63,435 bases of DNA, from IMG/VR virus record IMGVR_UViG_3300033146_005951, positions 1 through 63,435 of that record; one strand, given 5' to 3'. Below are positions 45,547 to 54,008 of the stretch, piece by piece. Origin of the DNA: a virus. A model generated the notes under the pieces. That model made no database searches, was not told where the DNA came from, and saw nothing but the letters and a program-made list of their open reading frames with translations. Positions within the stretch are counted from its first letter, which is position 1. Each line of letters opens with the position of its first letter. The translations under genes were made by a program, and so were the position numbers.

Positions 45547-45891
45547 ATGAAGAATATTGTATTTTTTGATGATAGGTCACAGACAGAAACTACGTTGGTG
45601 TTAAATGAAAATGGTGAAGTTATTGGCATAGAAACATATTTTGCTACACCAAGAGAATTGTCTTCTTTTTTTAATAAAAATGAAATATTTCGACAACAAC
45701 CGGTTCCTAGAATAAGCAAACCAAATTCTCATGCGCAAAACAAGAGAGTTGATTTACCTCCTCAATTTAATGCTTTAGATTCAAATTTGCAATTTGCACC
45801 GGATCATCTTGCACCGAATCATCCAAATGTGCGATTTGAAATTTCTAAAAATACGCCTTGTGGTGGGCCAAGACAAAGACCTTGTAAATAA
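45547..45891 (+). CDS. Hypothetical protein, 114 aa
   Basis: Not recognised. The N-terminal 50 residues are ordered (KNIVFFDDRSQTETTLVLN) and the remainder is polar, Pro/Asn/Gln/Arg-rich with a C-terminal CGGPRQRPCK pair of cysteines. It sits between structural genes with short gaps, so it is probably a small virion or assembly factor. Confidence 0.5.
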   Translation: MKNIVFFDDRSQTETTLVLNENGEVIGIETYFATPRELSSFFNKNEIFRQQPVPRISKPNSHAQNKRVDLPPQFNALDSNLQFAPDHLAPNHPNVRFEISKNTPCGGPRQRPCK

Positions 45892-45900
45892 GGAGATACT

Positions 45901-47319
45901 ATGACTATTGCACGATCTGATTTAAAATTTGTTAAAAGTGCAACTGTTACTGATACAAATGCAAATGGTGGCCGAATGAGTTATATCGAAGTTCTTAATC
46001 GAACCAAATATAACTTATTTCCAAGAGTAACAAAACCTGAACGCACTGCTGGTATAACCAGGTATCGAAAAGAATTTGTTTGGAATGCAAATTCAAGTGA
46101 CGAAACAGCTTTTGATGTTTTAGCTTATTTAACATTACCAAGTTTAGCAGATGATGCATTTAGAATTGCTGCAGGTTCACAAACAGATATTCAAAGCAAT
46201 ATTGATTCAACTTATAAATGGTATGGTTCAGGTTATTTAAGTGCTGATGTAAATGCTGGAGACGATACTATTTCAATTGATTTTGAAGATACTAATGTAG
46301 ATCTTGAAAATGGCATTTTGTTGGCAATTAACAGTCACATACTTTTAAATGAAGACGTTAATTCAACAGTAAAGCCTTTAGATCAAGTTTATTATAATGG
46401 ATCCCAGTGGGTGTCACAGGCAGCACCTACTGTTGAAGAAGAAGATGTTCATCCTTATGGTACTTGTCTTGAATTACTTGGTGGTAATAAAGCCAATATT
46501 TTTTCATATAGCAATAATGGTCATTTAGAGTATCATTATGTTGATGCAACAGTTTCAACTGAGAATATGTCACCTGCTCCTGACGGATCACAAACAGCAT
46601 TTTCATTAACTTGTTCTAATACTCCAACTAAAGCAGGTTCATTCCATATTCAATATACTATAGGAACCTCTGTATATGATGCTTATGATGATGGGTCTGG
46701 AAATATTTCAGGAGCTAATATTTCATCAGGTTCAGTTAATTATTCTACTGGAGTTGTAGATATTACTTTTTCTACTGCACCAGATAATGGATCTACAATT
46801 CCTGTTGCATATCAAAAAAATAATGTCACTTGGACTGGTAATACTGTAGCTGTAAAATTAGCAGATACTTTATTGAACAATTATGTAACCACTAACACTG
46901 TTGTAGGAATGTGTTTGAGTTTAGGTGACTTAGAACCAACTAAATCAAAATTTTCTGAAAATCTTCAAGGTGGATCATTTGATGAAGATCAAATTGTTTT
47001 AGCTAACAAAGGTACTATAGAGCAAAGATGGACTCTCACTTTTACAAATGGATCTGATTTTACTTGTGTTGGGGATACTGTTGGTTCTGTCGGTGCTGGT
47101 AATTATGTGAGTACTTTTGCACCAAATAACCCTGATCAAGGATCTCCTTATTTAACAATACCTGCATCATGTTGGGTTGGTGTTACTGCAATTGCAGGTA
47201 ATACTGTAGTAATTGACACTCATCCTTCTTCTTTTGGGATTTGGTGGAGAGAAAATGTTCCGATAAATACAAATGCATATAGTAATAATTTAACTTTATT
47301 AGAAATATATGTTGAATAA
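45901..47319 (+). CDS. Structural protein with inserted Ig-like module
   Basis: The 472-aa product starts after AAGGAGATACT. Residues about 220-315 hold an Ig-like module (PDGSQTAFSLTC, DDGSGNISGANISSGSVNY, STGVVDITFSTAP) with the same DGxGxxxG...YxTGxVxxxFxxxP signature as the two modules in the major tail protein. The rest is beta-rich and Asn/Asp/Thr-rich (FTNGSDFTCVGDTVGSVGAG), typical of tail-tip or fibre proteins. Probably part of the tail tip complex. Confidence 0.55.
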   Translation: MTIARSDLKFVKSATVTDTNANGGRMSYIEVLNRTKYNLFPRVTKPERTAGITRYRKEFVWNANSSDETAFDVLAYLTLPSLADDAFRIAAGSQTDIQSNIDSTYKWYGSGYLSADVNAGDDTISIDFEDTNVDLENGILLAINSHILLNEDVNSTVKPLDQVYYNGSQWVSQAAPTVEEEDVHPYGTCLELLGGNKANIFSYSNNGHLEYHYVDATVSTENMSPAPDGSQTAFSLTCSNTPTKAGSFHIQYTIGTSVYDAYDDGSGNISGANISSGSVNYSTGVVDITFSTAPDNGSTIPVAYQKNNVTWTGNTVAVKLADTLLNNYVTTNTVVGMCLSLGDLEPTKSKFSENLQGGSFDEDQIVLANKGTIEQRWTLTFTNGSDFTCVGDTVGSVGAGNYVSTFAPNNPDQGSPYLTIPASCWVGVTAIAGNTVVIDTHPSSFGIWWRENVPINTNAYSNNLTLLEIYVE

Positions 47320-47346
47320 ATAAAATTTAAACAGGAGGTTAGTTAA

Positions 47347-47778
47347 ATGGCTATTGTATCAACCTTAAGTAATCATTATAAATTTCAAGTTCTCAGTGGG
47401 AATATTGATTTTGATGCCGATACATTTAAAATGATTTTGCTTGATTCATCATTTGCATTTAATGAGGATTCTCATGCAACTTATTCTGATGTAAGCGCAA
47501 ATGAATTAAGTGGCGGGAATGGGTATACTGTTGGTGGTGAAACTATGACAGGAGTATCTGTTATTGAAGATGATTCTAATAATAGAGGTCGCGTCACTTG
47601 GGATAATGTTCAATGGGATGCAAGTGGTGGTTCGATTGGGCCAACTGGATCTGCAGTTTTATATGATGATACAATTGCAGACAAGACTATTATTGGGTGT
47701 ATTGATTTTGATGCTGACTATACAATTTCAGATGGTAGTAGTTTGCAGCTTCAAAATATTGCAGTAAATAATTCTTAA
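47347..47778 (+). CDS. Phage virion protein of the YKFQVLSGNIDFDAD type
   Basis: The 143-aa protein follows ACAGGAGGTTAGTTAA. It belongs by sequence feel to a widespread small phage-structural type: an N-terminal LSNHYKFQVLSGNIDFDADTFKMILL, a central Gly-rich YTVGGETMTGVSV, a conserved VTWDNVQWDASGGSIGP and a C-terminal IIGCIDFDADYTISDG. Members are commonly encoded near tail or fibre genes and are probably beta-sandwich decoration or fibre components. Confidence 0.6.
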   Translation: MAIVSTLSNHYKFQVLSGNIDFDADTFKMILLDSSFAFNEDSHATYSDVSANELSGGNGYTVGGETMTGVSVIEDDSNNRGRVTWDNVQWDASGGSIGPTGSAVLYDDTIADKTIIGCIDFDADYTISDGSSLQLQNIAVNNS

Positions 47779-47807
47779 TTATTATTTTTGGGATAAGGAA
47801 CTGAATT

Positions 47808-48278
47808 ATGTCTTTGCTTTTGCTTTTCTCTGGTGGTGGTGGGGCTAAATTTCCAAATCTTTATGTGAGAGATGTGCAATCAGGCCAACCAGTTCCAGTT
47901 GGAGGCTTGGCAGGTTGGGATGAGGCTTTTTTGCAATCTACAACTATATGCCAAGCTCCAATGTTATTTCAAGATAAAGGAGCAGTTACTGTTGGATCTG
48001 AAACTAGCGATATTGTTAGTATGAGATCATCATCCCTTTTAATTAGAACTCTTTTTTCAGATTCTGGTGCTAATTGTGTAATTCGAGTAAAATATAAAGA
48101 TCAAAACAATGAAGTAGCATATTCAAGTAGTTATACAATCAACGCAACGCTAATCCAAATCAATACAGACTATATTGGTGAATTGCTTGAAGTAAATACC
48201 TTAGGTGCCCAAAAAGTAGCAGTATATGTAGTGTCAATTTCTGCAGGTACTGTTAGTCTTGGCTTGGCTTGTGTTTAA
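47808..48278 (+). CDS. Small beta-rich virion protein
   Basis: The 156-aa product starts after GATAAGGAACTGAATT. An N-terminal hydrophobic-Gly segment (MSLLLLFSGGGGAKFPNLYV) is more likely a disordered or buried arm than a signal peptide. The C-terminal half is a beta-sandwich pattern ending in VYVVSISAGTVSLGLACV, resembling the end of the protein encoded at 43367. A tail-tip or fibre component is likely; the exact role is unknown. Confidence 0.5.
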   Translation: MSLLLLFSGGGGAKFPNLYVRDVQSGQPVPVGGLAGWDEAFLQSTTICQAPMLFQDKGAVTVGSETSDIVSMRSSSLLIRTLFSDSGANCVIRVKYKDQNNEVAYSSSYTINATLIQINTDYIGELLEVNTLGAQKVAVYVVSISAGTVSLGLACV

Positions 48279-48299
48279 ATTTAACAACTAGGGCATAAA

Positions 48300-51200
48300 A
48301 TGGGCATAGTAGTACTTCTCGAATCAGAAAGTATAGTCAATTCTTTAGATTTTGAGTCAACTTCTTCTTTTGACTCAACTTCTTCAATTAAGATACTCTC
48401 TTGCGAATTTAATCATACATCTGGTTTTGAATGTAGTGATGCATTTAACGGCATTGTTGTAAATTTTTATGCTCATAAAGAATTTATAAGTTACAATCAA
48501 TTCCATAATCATTATTCTTTTCCTTATCCCAGTATTCAAATTCAAGTCGATTCTATTTTTGAACATGTAAGTTCTTTAGAATGCTCACATGTTCATAGAG
48601 CATTACTTGTACCAGCTCCAGATTTTGAAAATATATCTTCTTTTGAAGCAAGCACTAATTATATAATTGGCCCTTCCATTTTTGAAAATGTTTCAGCCTA
48701 TAAAGGATCAATTGCATTTGTATATTTCCCTCCTGATTTTGAATTAATTTCAGAATTCGAAACCTCCTCTATATATTTTGGATATTTGATTCAAAAAGAA
48801 TTCGATACAGAAAACTATTTCCAAGATGTGGTATTGGGACTTCCCAAACCAGTATTTATTTTACCTGCAGAAAATTTTGAGCATTCTTCTTCTTTTGAAT
48901 GTAGTAAAGTAAATGTAGCAAAATTAATCGATTGCCCTAATTTTAATTCAGTATCTAATTTAGGGGCTCCTACATATAAAGTCAGTATTTATTCATTAGA
49001 AGATTTAGATTGCACAAGTTCATTTACATCAGGCCTAAGCAGAGTTATTCCATCTAATTTCGATTTTACGTCGTCTTTTGAATGTAATGATGTATTTCTT
49101 GGTCAGTTTATTTCAGCCACGAATTTTGAGCTTACTTCTGAGTTTTTAGGGGGTTTTCCTTATGAAATAGTAGTTGAAGATTTTAATAGTACTTTTTCAT
49201 TTGAAAGTAAATTTTGCCAACCAATTATTAGTTCAGGTTTTTATCATACTTCATCTTTTCATTGTAGTGGGACTTACGATGATAATTATTTTATTTGCCA
49301 AGTATTCAGTAGCGTAAATGATATTGAAGTAGATACTTATTTTCAATGGACCCCGCCTAATTTCAATAGTAGTAATTCATTTGAAGTCACATTGTTTTCA
49401 GGTGATTTTGTTAATATTCCAGTATTCAATTTAAATTCTTCATTTGAAATAGATGTTGTTTTTAAACCAGCTATTGTTGAATTAATTACTACAAATAATA
49501 TTGAAGTTGATGTTTATTTTCAAAATATAATTCCTAGTTTTGATAACATAAGTACCCTTGAATGTAGTGAAGTTTTTATTGGGCTTCCTATAGTAGCAGA
49601 TAATTTTGAATTAAATAGTGATTATGAAATTGCAATATTTTATAGTCCGATTATGCCTGATTTTGAAAATAGTTCTTCTTTTGAAAGCAGTGGCATATAT
49701 TTTGGTGATTTAATTGAAGCGCAACCTTTTAATACCTCATCCTCTTTTGAATGCTATGATTTATATGATGGTGATTATTTTGATTGCCCAACATTTAATA
49801 ATGTAAATATTCTTGAAATCTATACAAAGCATATTTTTTATAAACCATTTGATTCAATTTCAAATTTTGATTGCAGTGAAGCTTTTGTTGGGATTCCAGT
49901 TCCTGTAGATAATTTTGAGTTAATTAGTGAGTTTGAATCTCCCAATATAGCATTTTGTTTAAACACCTTAGATTTTGAGTTAATAAGTGAAAGTTTTTCA
50001 GCTGTTGAAGGCACTGATTGGAAAATGTGTTTTATATTTCCAACTGTGTTCGTCAGCAATAATATATTTGAATGTTATGATGCGTATTATGGTATTCCAA
50101 TACTTACAGATAATTTTGAGTTAGTAAGTGAATTAGTTTCCACAACATTTTTCAGTATAAATGTTATAGACTTTGATGAAAATTTAACTTTTGATTGTTA
50201 TGATGTAATTTATGGTTATTTATTTCCAGTCGTTGATTTTGAATTAATAAGTGAATATATTTGTGATGATGTAAAAAAGATTTGGAGATTGTTTGCTCAT
50301 ACATCTGGAGGTCAATTAGCACAAGGAACCCACCAGATTAATTTAACCCCATTGGTATTATATGAATATTCTAATTATTTTGTTAATGAATTAAGCACTG
50401 AAATTGTGTTTTTTAATTCATTTCATAATTCACTTAGAGATTCAGATTTGACTTTTAATCAATACAGTTTTAATTCTATAGGATTAAATAAAGACCAATA
50501 TATCAGTAATTCTGTTTTAGATTCAATAATTAAAGAGCAATATATAAGTGTTCCTTTAGCAAATGATTCTTTTATTTCTGAGCATTATGTTTGGGGTAAT
50601 TTAAGTGGATATAATTTTACAGCTGCTCAATTTATCAATCTTGATATAGAGTATTTTGGCCAAGCAGGCTCTAACGGGTTAGCTTCATTATGGTATGATC
50701 CGCCTCCAGGACCACAGCCTGGAAGTATTCCAGTAATAACATATATTTATTTTGATATATTTATAGATGGCATTTCTATTAAAGAAAGAATTAAGGATAT
50801 AAATCTTACTCAAAGAGAATCTGATGTCATTTCTCATATTGAAATTGAGTTTAAAGATACTCTCTCATTTAATATGTGTGATGTTAATCAAGGAACAGGT
50901 ATAGGCACTGAACGAATTGAATTAAGAATTGGTGGTGATTTATCTGATCCTAATAAGTATACTACATATAAATTTTTATTAGAAGAAAGATCTGCTAATG
51001 AATCAAATCATTCTTTTACTGTTTGGGGTAGACAAATTACTGCTTTATTGGCGGAACCTTTTAGTGAACCTATTACTCAAACATTTGAAAACAGGACTTC
51101 AAGTAGCATTGCTCAAGAATTAGCTGGTTCTATTAGTGTTAATTGGACTGCTTATGACAATTTAAATTTAGAATATAATTTAGATGGTACACCTTTAGCT

Positions 51201-52301
51201 GGTATACAAAGATTAGCTGAAGTAGTAAATGCTATTGTAAGGACAGACCCAGATGGAAGTATCGTCGTAAGACCAAGATTTCCAGTAAGGCCTATGGATT
51301 TAATTGATGGTAATTGTACAATCAATATTACTTTAGATAGGTACCTTAATATTGTTTCAGCTGATTATTCTGAAGAACAATCTCAATATAATACAGTTGA
51401 GGTTCAAGGTGGAAGTAATAATGATGATACTAATATTTCAATTGTGTCTTATAAGGAATATAATTATAATATTCCACAAGAGGTAGTTGACGCTGAATCA
51501 AAATCAGATTTTCAACTTGATGATATAGCTTATTTACGAGTTTATCATAATAATAGTATAATATATGACCCTACAAATCAATTCGATGATTCTAGTGCTT
51601 TAATAGGATATTCACTCTGCACTACTTTTAATTCTACTAATATGATTCAACTTGATAATGATGAATTAATAGAAGATGAGGTTGTTGATATTATAAATGG
51701 AACTGGAAATTTATCTAAAAATCCATTTACAGTTAATTCTTGGCATTGGGAAGGTATTCCTAAATTTGGAGATTGCCAAGAAAATACTGTTATAGTTTCT
51801 TTTGATGAAGGCAATATTACTGTAAAAGATCCTAATGATAATAATGTGTTAATTGGTAAGATGAAAGTAACTTACACCACTCGATATGATTTATTTGAAA
51901 TAACTTGTGATGAGGAAAAAGAAATCATTATAGCAGCATTAACATCTGAACATCTTGGAGTGTATTTAAAAATCACAATGGATTCAGTATCAGATCCTTC
52001 AGAAGAAAAACCTGCACCCAAAATTGATGATGATTTAATTACAAATGAAACAACTGCTTTGATGAGAGGACAATCTATTTTAGATGATACATATTATAAA
52101 AAGTTAAAGCATACTATTCAAATTCCTTTTTATTTAGATATAGGTTTATTTGATGGTAATGTGGTAAGAATGGAAGATGATTTTTGGAATATAATAGGTA
52201 ATGCTATAATACGTAGTGCAGATATTTCGATTAGCGTTGAAGATTCTGGTGTGATTAAAATTTGGCAAAATATTGAATTGCATCAATATGCAAGGCCATA
52301 A
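48300..52301 (+). CDS. Large fibre/hub protein: degenerate SSFE repeats plus tail-hub-like C-terminus
   Basis: The protein has 1333 aa. Residues about 10-660 are roughly 20 or more degenerate repeats of about 30 aa, with the pattern NFExxSSFECSxxFxGxxI and hydrophobic spacers; Phe, Ser, Asn and Cys are common and Gly/Lys rare. A bridge follows. From about 815 on is a distinct domain (YFDIFIDGISIKERIKDINL, ISHIEIEFKDTLSFNM, SFTVWGRQITALLAEPFSEP, DPDGSIVVRPRFPVRP), which has the strand pattern of phage tail-hub (gp27 or late control) proteins. Thus a repeat fibre and a hub appear fused. The order next to an OB-type gene fits a hub. Confidence 0.6.
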   Translation: MGIVVLLESESIVNSLDFESTSSFDSTSSIKILSCEFNHTSGFECSDAFNGIVVNFYAHKEFISYNQFHNHYSFPYPSIQIQVDSIFEHVSSLECSHVHRALLVPAPDFENISSFEASTNYIIGPSIFENVSAYKGSIAFVYFPPDFELISEFETSSIYFGYLIQKEFDTENYFQDVVLGLPKPVFILPAENFEHSSSFECSKVNVAKLIDCPNFNSVSNLGAPTYKVSIYSLEDLDCTSSFTSGLSRVIPSNFDFTSSFECNDVFLGQFISATNFELTSEFLGGFPYEIVVEDFNSTFSFESKFCQPIISSGFYHTSSFHCSGTYDDNYFICQVFSSVNDIEVDTYFQWTPPNFNSSNSFEVTLFSGDFVNIPVFNLNSSFEIDVVFKPAIVELITTNNIEVDVYFQNIIPSFDNISTLECSEVFIGLPIVADNFELNSDYEIAIFYSPIMPDFENSSSFESSGIYFGDLIEAQPFNTSSSFECYDLYDGDYFDCPTFNNVNILEIYTKHIFYKPFDSISNFDCSEAFVGIPVPVDNFELISEFESPNIAFCLNTLDFELISESFSAVEGTDWKMCFIFPTVFVSNNIFECYDAYYGIPILTDNFELVSELVSTTFFSINVIDFDENLTFDCYDVIYGYLFPVVDFELISEYICDDVKKIWRLFAHTSGGQLAQGTHQINLTPLVLYEYSNYFVNELSTEIVFFNSFHNSLRDSDLTFNQYSFNSIGLNKDQYISNSVLDSIIKEQYISVPLANDSFISEHYVWGNLSGYNFTAAQFINLDIEYFGQAGSNGLASLWYDPPPGPQPGSIPVITYIYFDIFIDGISIKERIKDINLTQRESDVISHIEIEFKDTLSFNMCDVNQGTGIGTERIELRIGGDLSDPNKYTTYKFLLEERSANESNHSFTVWGRQITALLAEPFSEPITQTFENRTSSSIAQELAGSISVNWTAYDNLNLEYNLDGTPLAGIQRLAEVVNAIVRTDPDGSIVVRPRFPVRPMDLIDGNCTINITLDRYLNIVSADYSEEQSQYNTVEVQGGSNNDDTNISIVSYKEYNYNIPQEVVDAESKSDFQLDDIAYLRVYHNNSIIYDPTNQFDDSSALIGYSLCTTFNSTNMIQLDNDELIEDEVVDIINGTGNLSKNPFTVNSWHWEGIPKFGDCQENTVIVSFDEGNITVKDPNDNNVLIGKMKVTYTTRYDLFEITCDEEKEIIIAALTSEHLGVYLKITMDSVSDPSEEKPAPKIDDDLITNETTALMRGQSILDDTYYKKLKHTIQIPFYLDIGLFDGNVVRMEDDFWNIIGNAIIRSADISISVEDSGVIKIWQNIELHQYARP

Positions 52302-52313
52302 AGGACATTAAAA

Positions 52314-52541
52314 ATGCAATTAACAACTATTCCACAAGAGCAATTACGTAGGGGAAAAATTATTGCTTTAGTCGCAAATCGATATATTGTGCAGGTTGGA
52401 AAAGGAACTGTGAATGCCAGTGGTCAAGGTTTTAATGTTGGAGATACAGTCGTTATTTCTAAAATTAATGGTGTTTTTCAAATAATTTCTAAATTTAAAG
52501 CTGTTTCTTCTGTATTAAAAGAAGTCTTTATTGCCAGTTAA
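52314..52541 (+). CDS. Small OB-fold-like baseplate protein, tentative
   Basis: The 75-aa protein (RRGKIIALVANRYIVQVGKG, NVGDTVVISKINGVFQII) reads as five beta strands like an OB barrel. Such small proteins often fill a role in phage hubs or spikes. It starts 12 bases behind the hub-like gene with an AAAGGACATTAAAA site. A ribosome-binding-like spacing supports the ATG. Confidence 0.5.
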   Translation: MQLTTIPQEQLRRGKIIALVANRYIVQVGKGTVNASGQGFNVGDTVVISKINGVFQIISKFKAVSSVLKEVFIAS

Positions 52542-52678
52542 ATCTCTAATGATTTCAATAGGTTATAAAAATAGATTGGCTTTAAATTTCTGATAAATTG
52601 ATAAAGATTTGCGATTTAAGCTATAGAAAATATTTTTTGCATATGATTATATGCATTTTATGAAAAGAGGACAAACCA
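52542..52678 (+). promoter_or_regulatory. Candidate control region with TGCATAT inverted repeat
   Basis: This 137-bp gap is one of few in the structural module. It contains GCTATAGAAAATAT (about 52619-52632) and a TGCATAT/ATATGCA inverted repeat (52638-52655), then ATTTTATGAAAAG and the next ribosome binding site. A clearly related stretch occurs on the opposite strand at about 61965-62110. Conservation of two distant non-coding copies suggests a phage promoter or protein-binding site; which one cannot be told. Confidence 0.5.
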
Positions 52679-53227
52679 ATGGCTAAAACATTAGTAAATT
52701 CAAACATTACTATTACATTTTCTACACTTACAGGTGATGGAAACATACAAATAGAATTAGATGATGAACTCAATGATGATAAATCATCTTTTGGTTTTGG
52801 TGAAGTTGCTCATTTTAAAGTTTATACTTCTCCACTTGATATGGAATTCGATTGTTATTGTAGTGATTCTGCTGCTACTCTAATTGCACCAACTCATGCA
52901 AATGTGGTTCAACAATCAATTACCGATGAAGATAATATCAATTTATCCTTTATAGATACAGATGAATCAAATATAAATTATCCTTGTAATGGAGGATTAA
53001 CTGCAACGTATTGGTTTGGTAATAATTGGGATCCATTATCATTAATAGGTGAAACTACTATTAAAGCATCTAGGCCTAATTCCACACCATTAACACAGCC
53101 AAGTGCATGTGCTATATGTAGAGTAAACTACAACACAGAATATCACCCAGGATCAGTTTCAGTTGTTGAAACTCCTGGCGAATCAGAATGGCCTGTGATT
53201 ATTTATGTAATCGAAAGAGGAATATAA
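52679..53227 (+). CDS. Structural protein, first of two tandem paralogues
   Basis: The 182-aa product starts after AAAAGAGGACAAACCA. The N-terminal part (MAKTLVNSNITITFSTL then QIELDDELNDDKSSFGFGEVAHFKVY) is similar to the protein encoded immediately downstream. The central part is Asp/Asn/Thr-rich and the C-terminal part contains CAICRVNYNTEYHPGSVSVV. Both are likely beta-sandwich tail or fibre components arising from a gene duplication. Confidence 0.6.
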   Translation: MAKTLVNSNITITFSTLTGDGNIQIELDDELNDDKSSFGFGEVAHFKVYTSPLDMEFDCYCSDSAATLIAPTHANVVQQSITDEDNINLSFIDTDESNINYPCNGGLTATYWFGNNWDPLSLIGETTIKASRPNSTPLTQPSACAICRVNYNTEYHPGSVSVVETPGESEWPVIIYVIERGI

Positions 53228-53242
53228 TAAGGAGATAAATAA

Positions 53243-54004
53243 ATGGCAAATCAAGATTTAGCTAATGCTAACTTAACAGTTACATTTTCAAAAGAATCAG
53301 ATAGTGTAGGGTTTGAGTTAGAATTAGATGAAGTACTAAACAAAGGGAATTCAACTTTTGCACCAGGTGATGAGGTGTTCATTCGTATATATCCGGGTGG
53401 ACATAATCCAAACCACAATAGTACAATGGGTAACATTACTGTTATAGCTACTAATAAATATGAAACAATTCCAAGTGAAGGTTTTGAATATTTAGTATTT
53501 GCTAGAGATAAAGAACAAAATGTTAGTCATATTATTAAAGATATAACAGATTTAAGATGGTGTGGTTACATTCCAAACACACCACCAATTTTTGGAGAAA
53601 CTAAAATTTCTTTTTCTGAAGAAGTCTCTTGTGTAATGAAATTAGTGTATCGCACTACTTACGATAGTTGGAAATTGTCTGGTGTTAATGTTCCATGCCG
53701 TGTCTTAGTTGAAGCTATAAAAGAAAGTGAAGATAGATATGGATCTATGACAATTGATTTTACTGAAGATGAAAAGAGCGAAAGTGAAGATAGAATATAT
53801 CTTACTGTAAGAGATGCATGTACTCAGCAAGCAATTTCTGGGGCAACAGTTGAAATAAATGGTGGTACATATACAACTGATGCTAATGGGAGAATTGATT
53901 TAGGTTTAATGAGTAAAGGAACATATCCAGTTAAAATTACTGCAACAGATTATCAAGACTCTGATAAAGATAGAATTGGTAATGATGAATTAGTAATAGG
54001 ATAA
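53243..54004 (+). CDS. Structural protein, second paralogue, with carboxypeptidase-regulatory-like C-terminal domain
   Basis: The 253-aa protein starts after AAGGAGATAAATAA. Its first 170 residues match the order of the preceding protein (NANLTVTFSKE, FELELDEVLNKGNSTFAPGDEVFIRIY, CVMKLVYRTTYDSWKLSG). An extra domain (about 185-253: RIYLTVRDACTQQAISGATV, then TTDANGRIDLGLMSKGTYPV, KITATDYQDS) has the classic signature of the CarboxypepD-regulatory/Ig-like fold. It probably mediates adhesion to the host surface. Confidence 0.65.
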   Translation: MANQDLANANLTVTFSKESDSVGFELELDEVLNKGNSTFAPGDEVFIRIYPGGHNPNHNSTMGNITVIATNKYETIPSEGFEYLVFARDKEQNVSHIIKDITDLRWCGYIPNTPPIFGETKISFSEEVSCVMKLVYRTTYDSWKLSGVNVPCRVLVEAIKESEDRYGSMTIDFTEDEKSESEDRIYLTVRDACTQQAISGATVEINGGTYTTDANGRIDLGLMSKGTYPVKITATDYQDSDKDRIGNDELVIG

Positions 54005-54008
54005 TATT

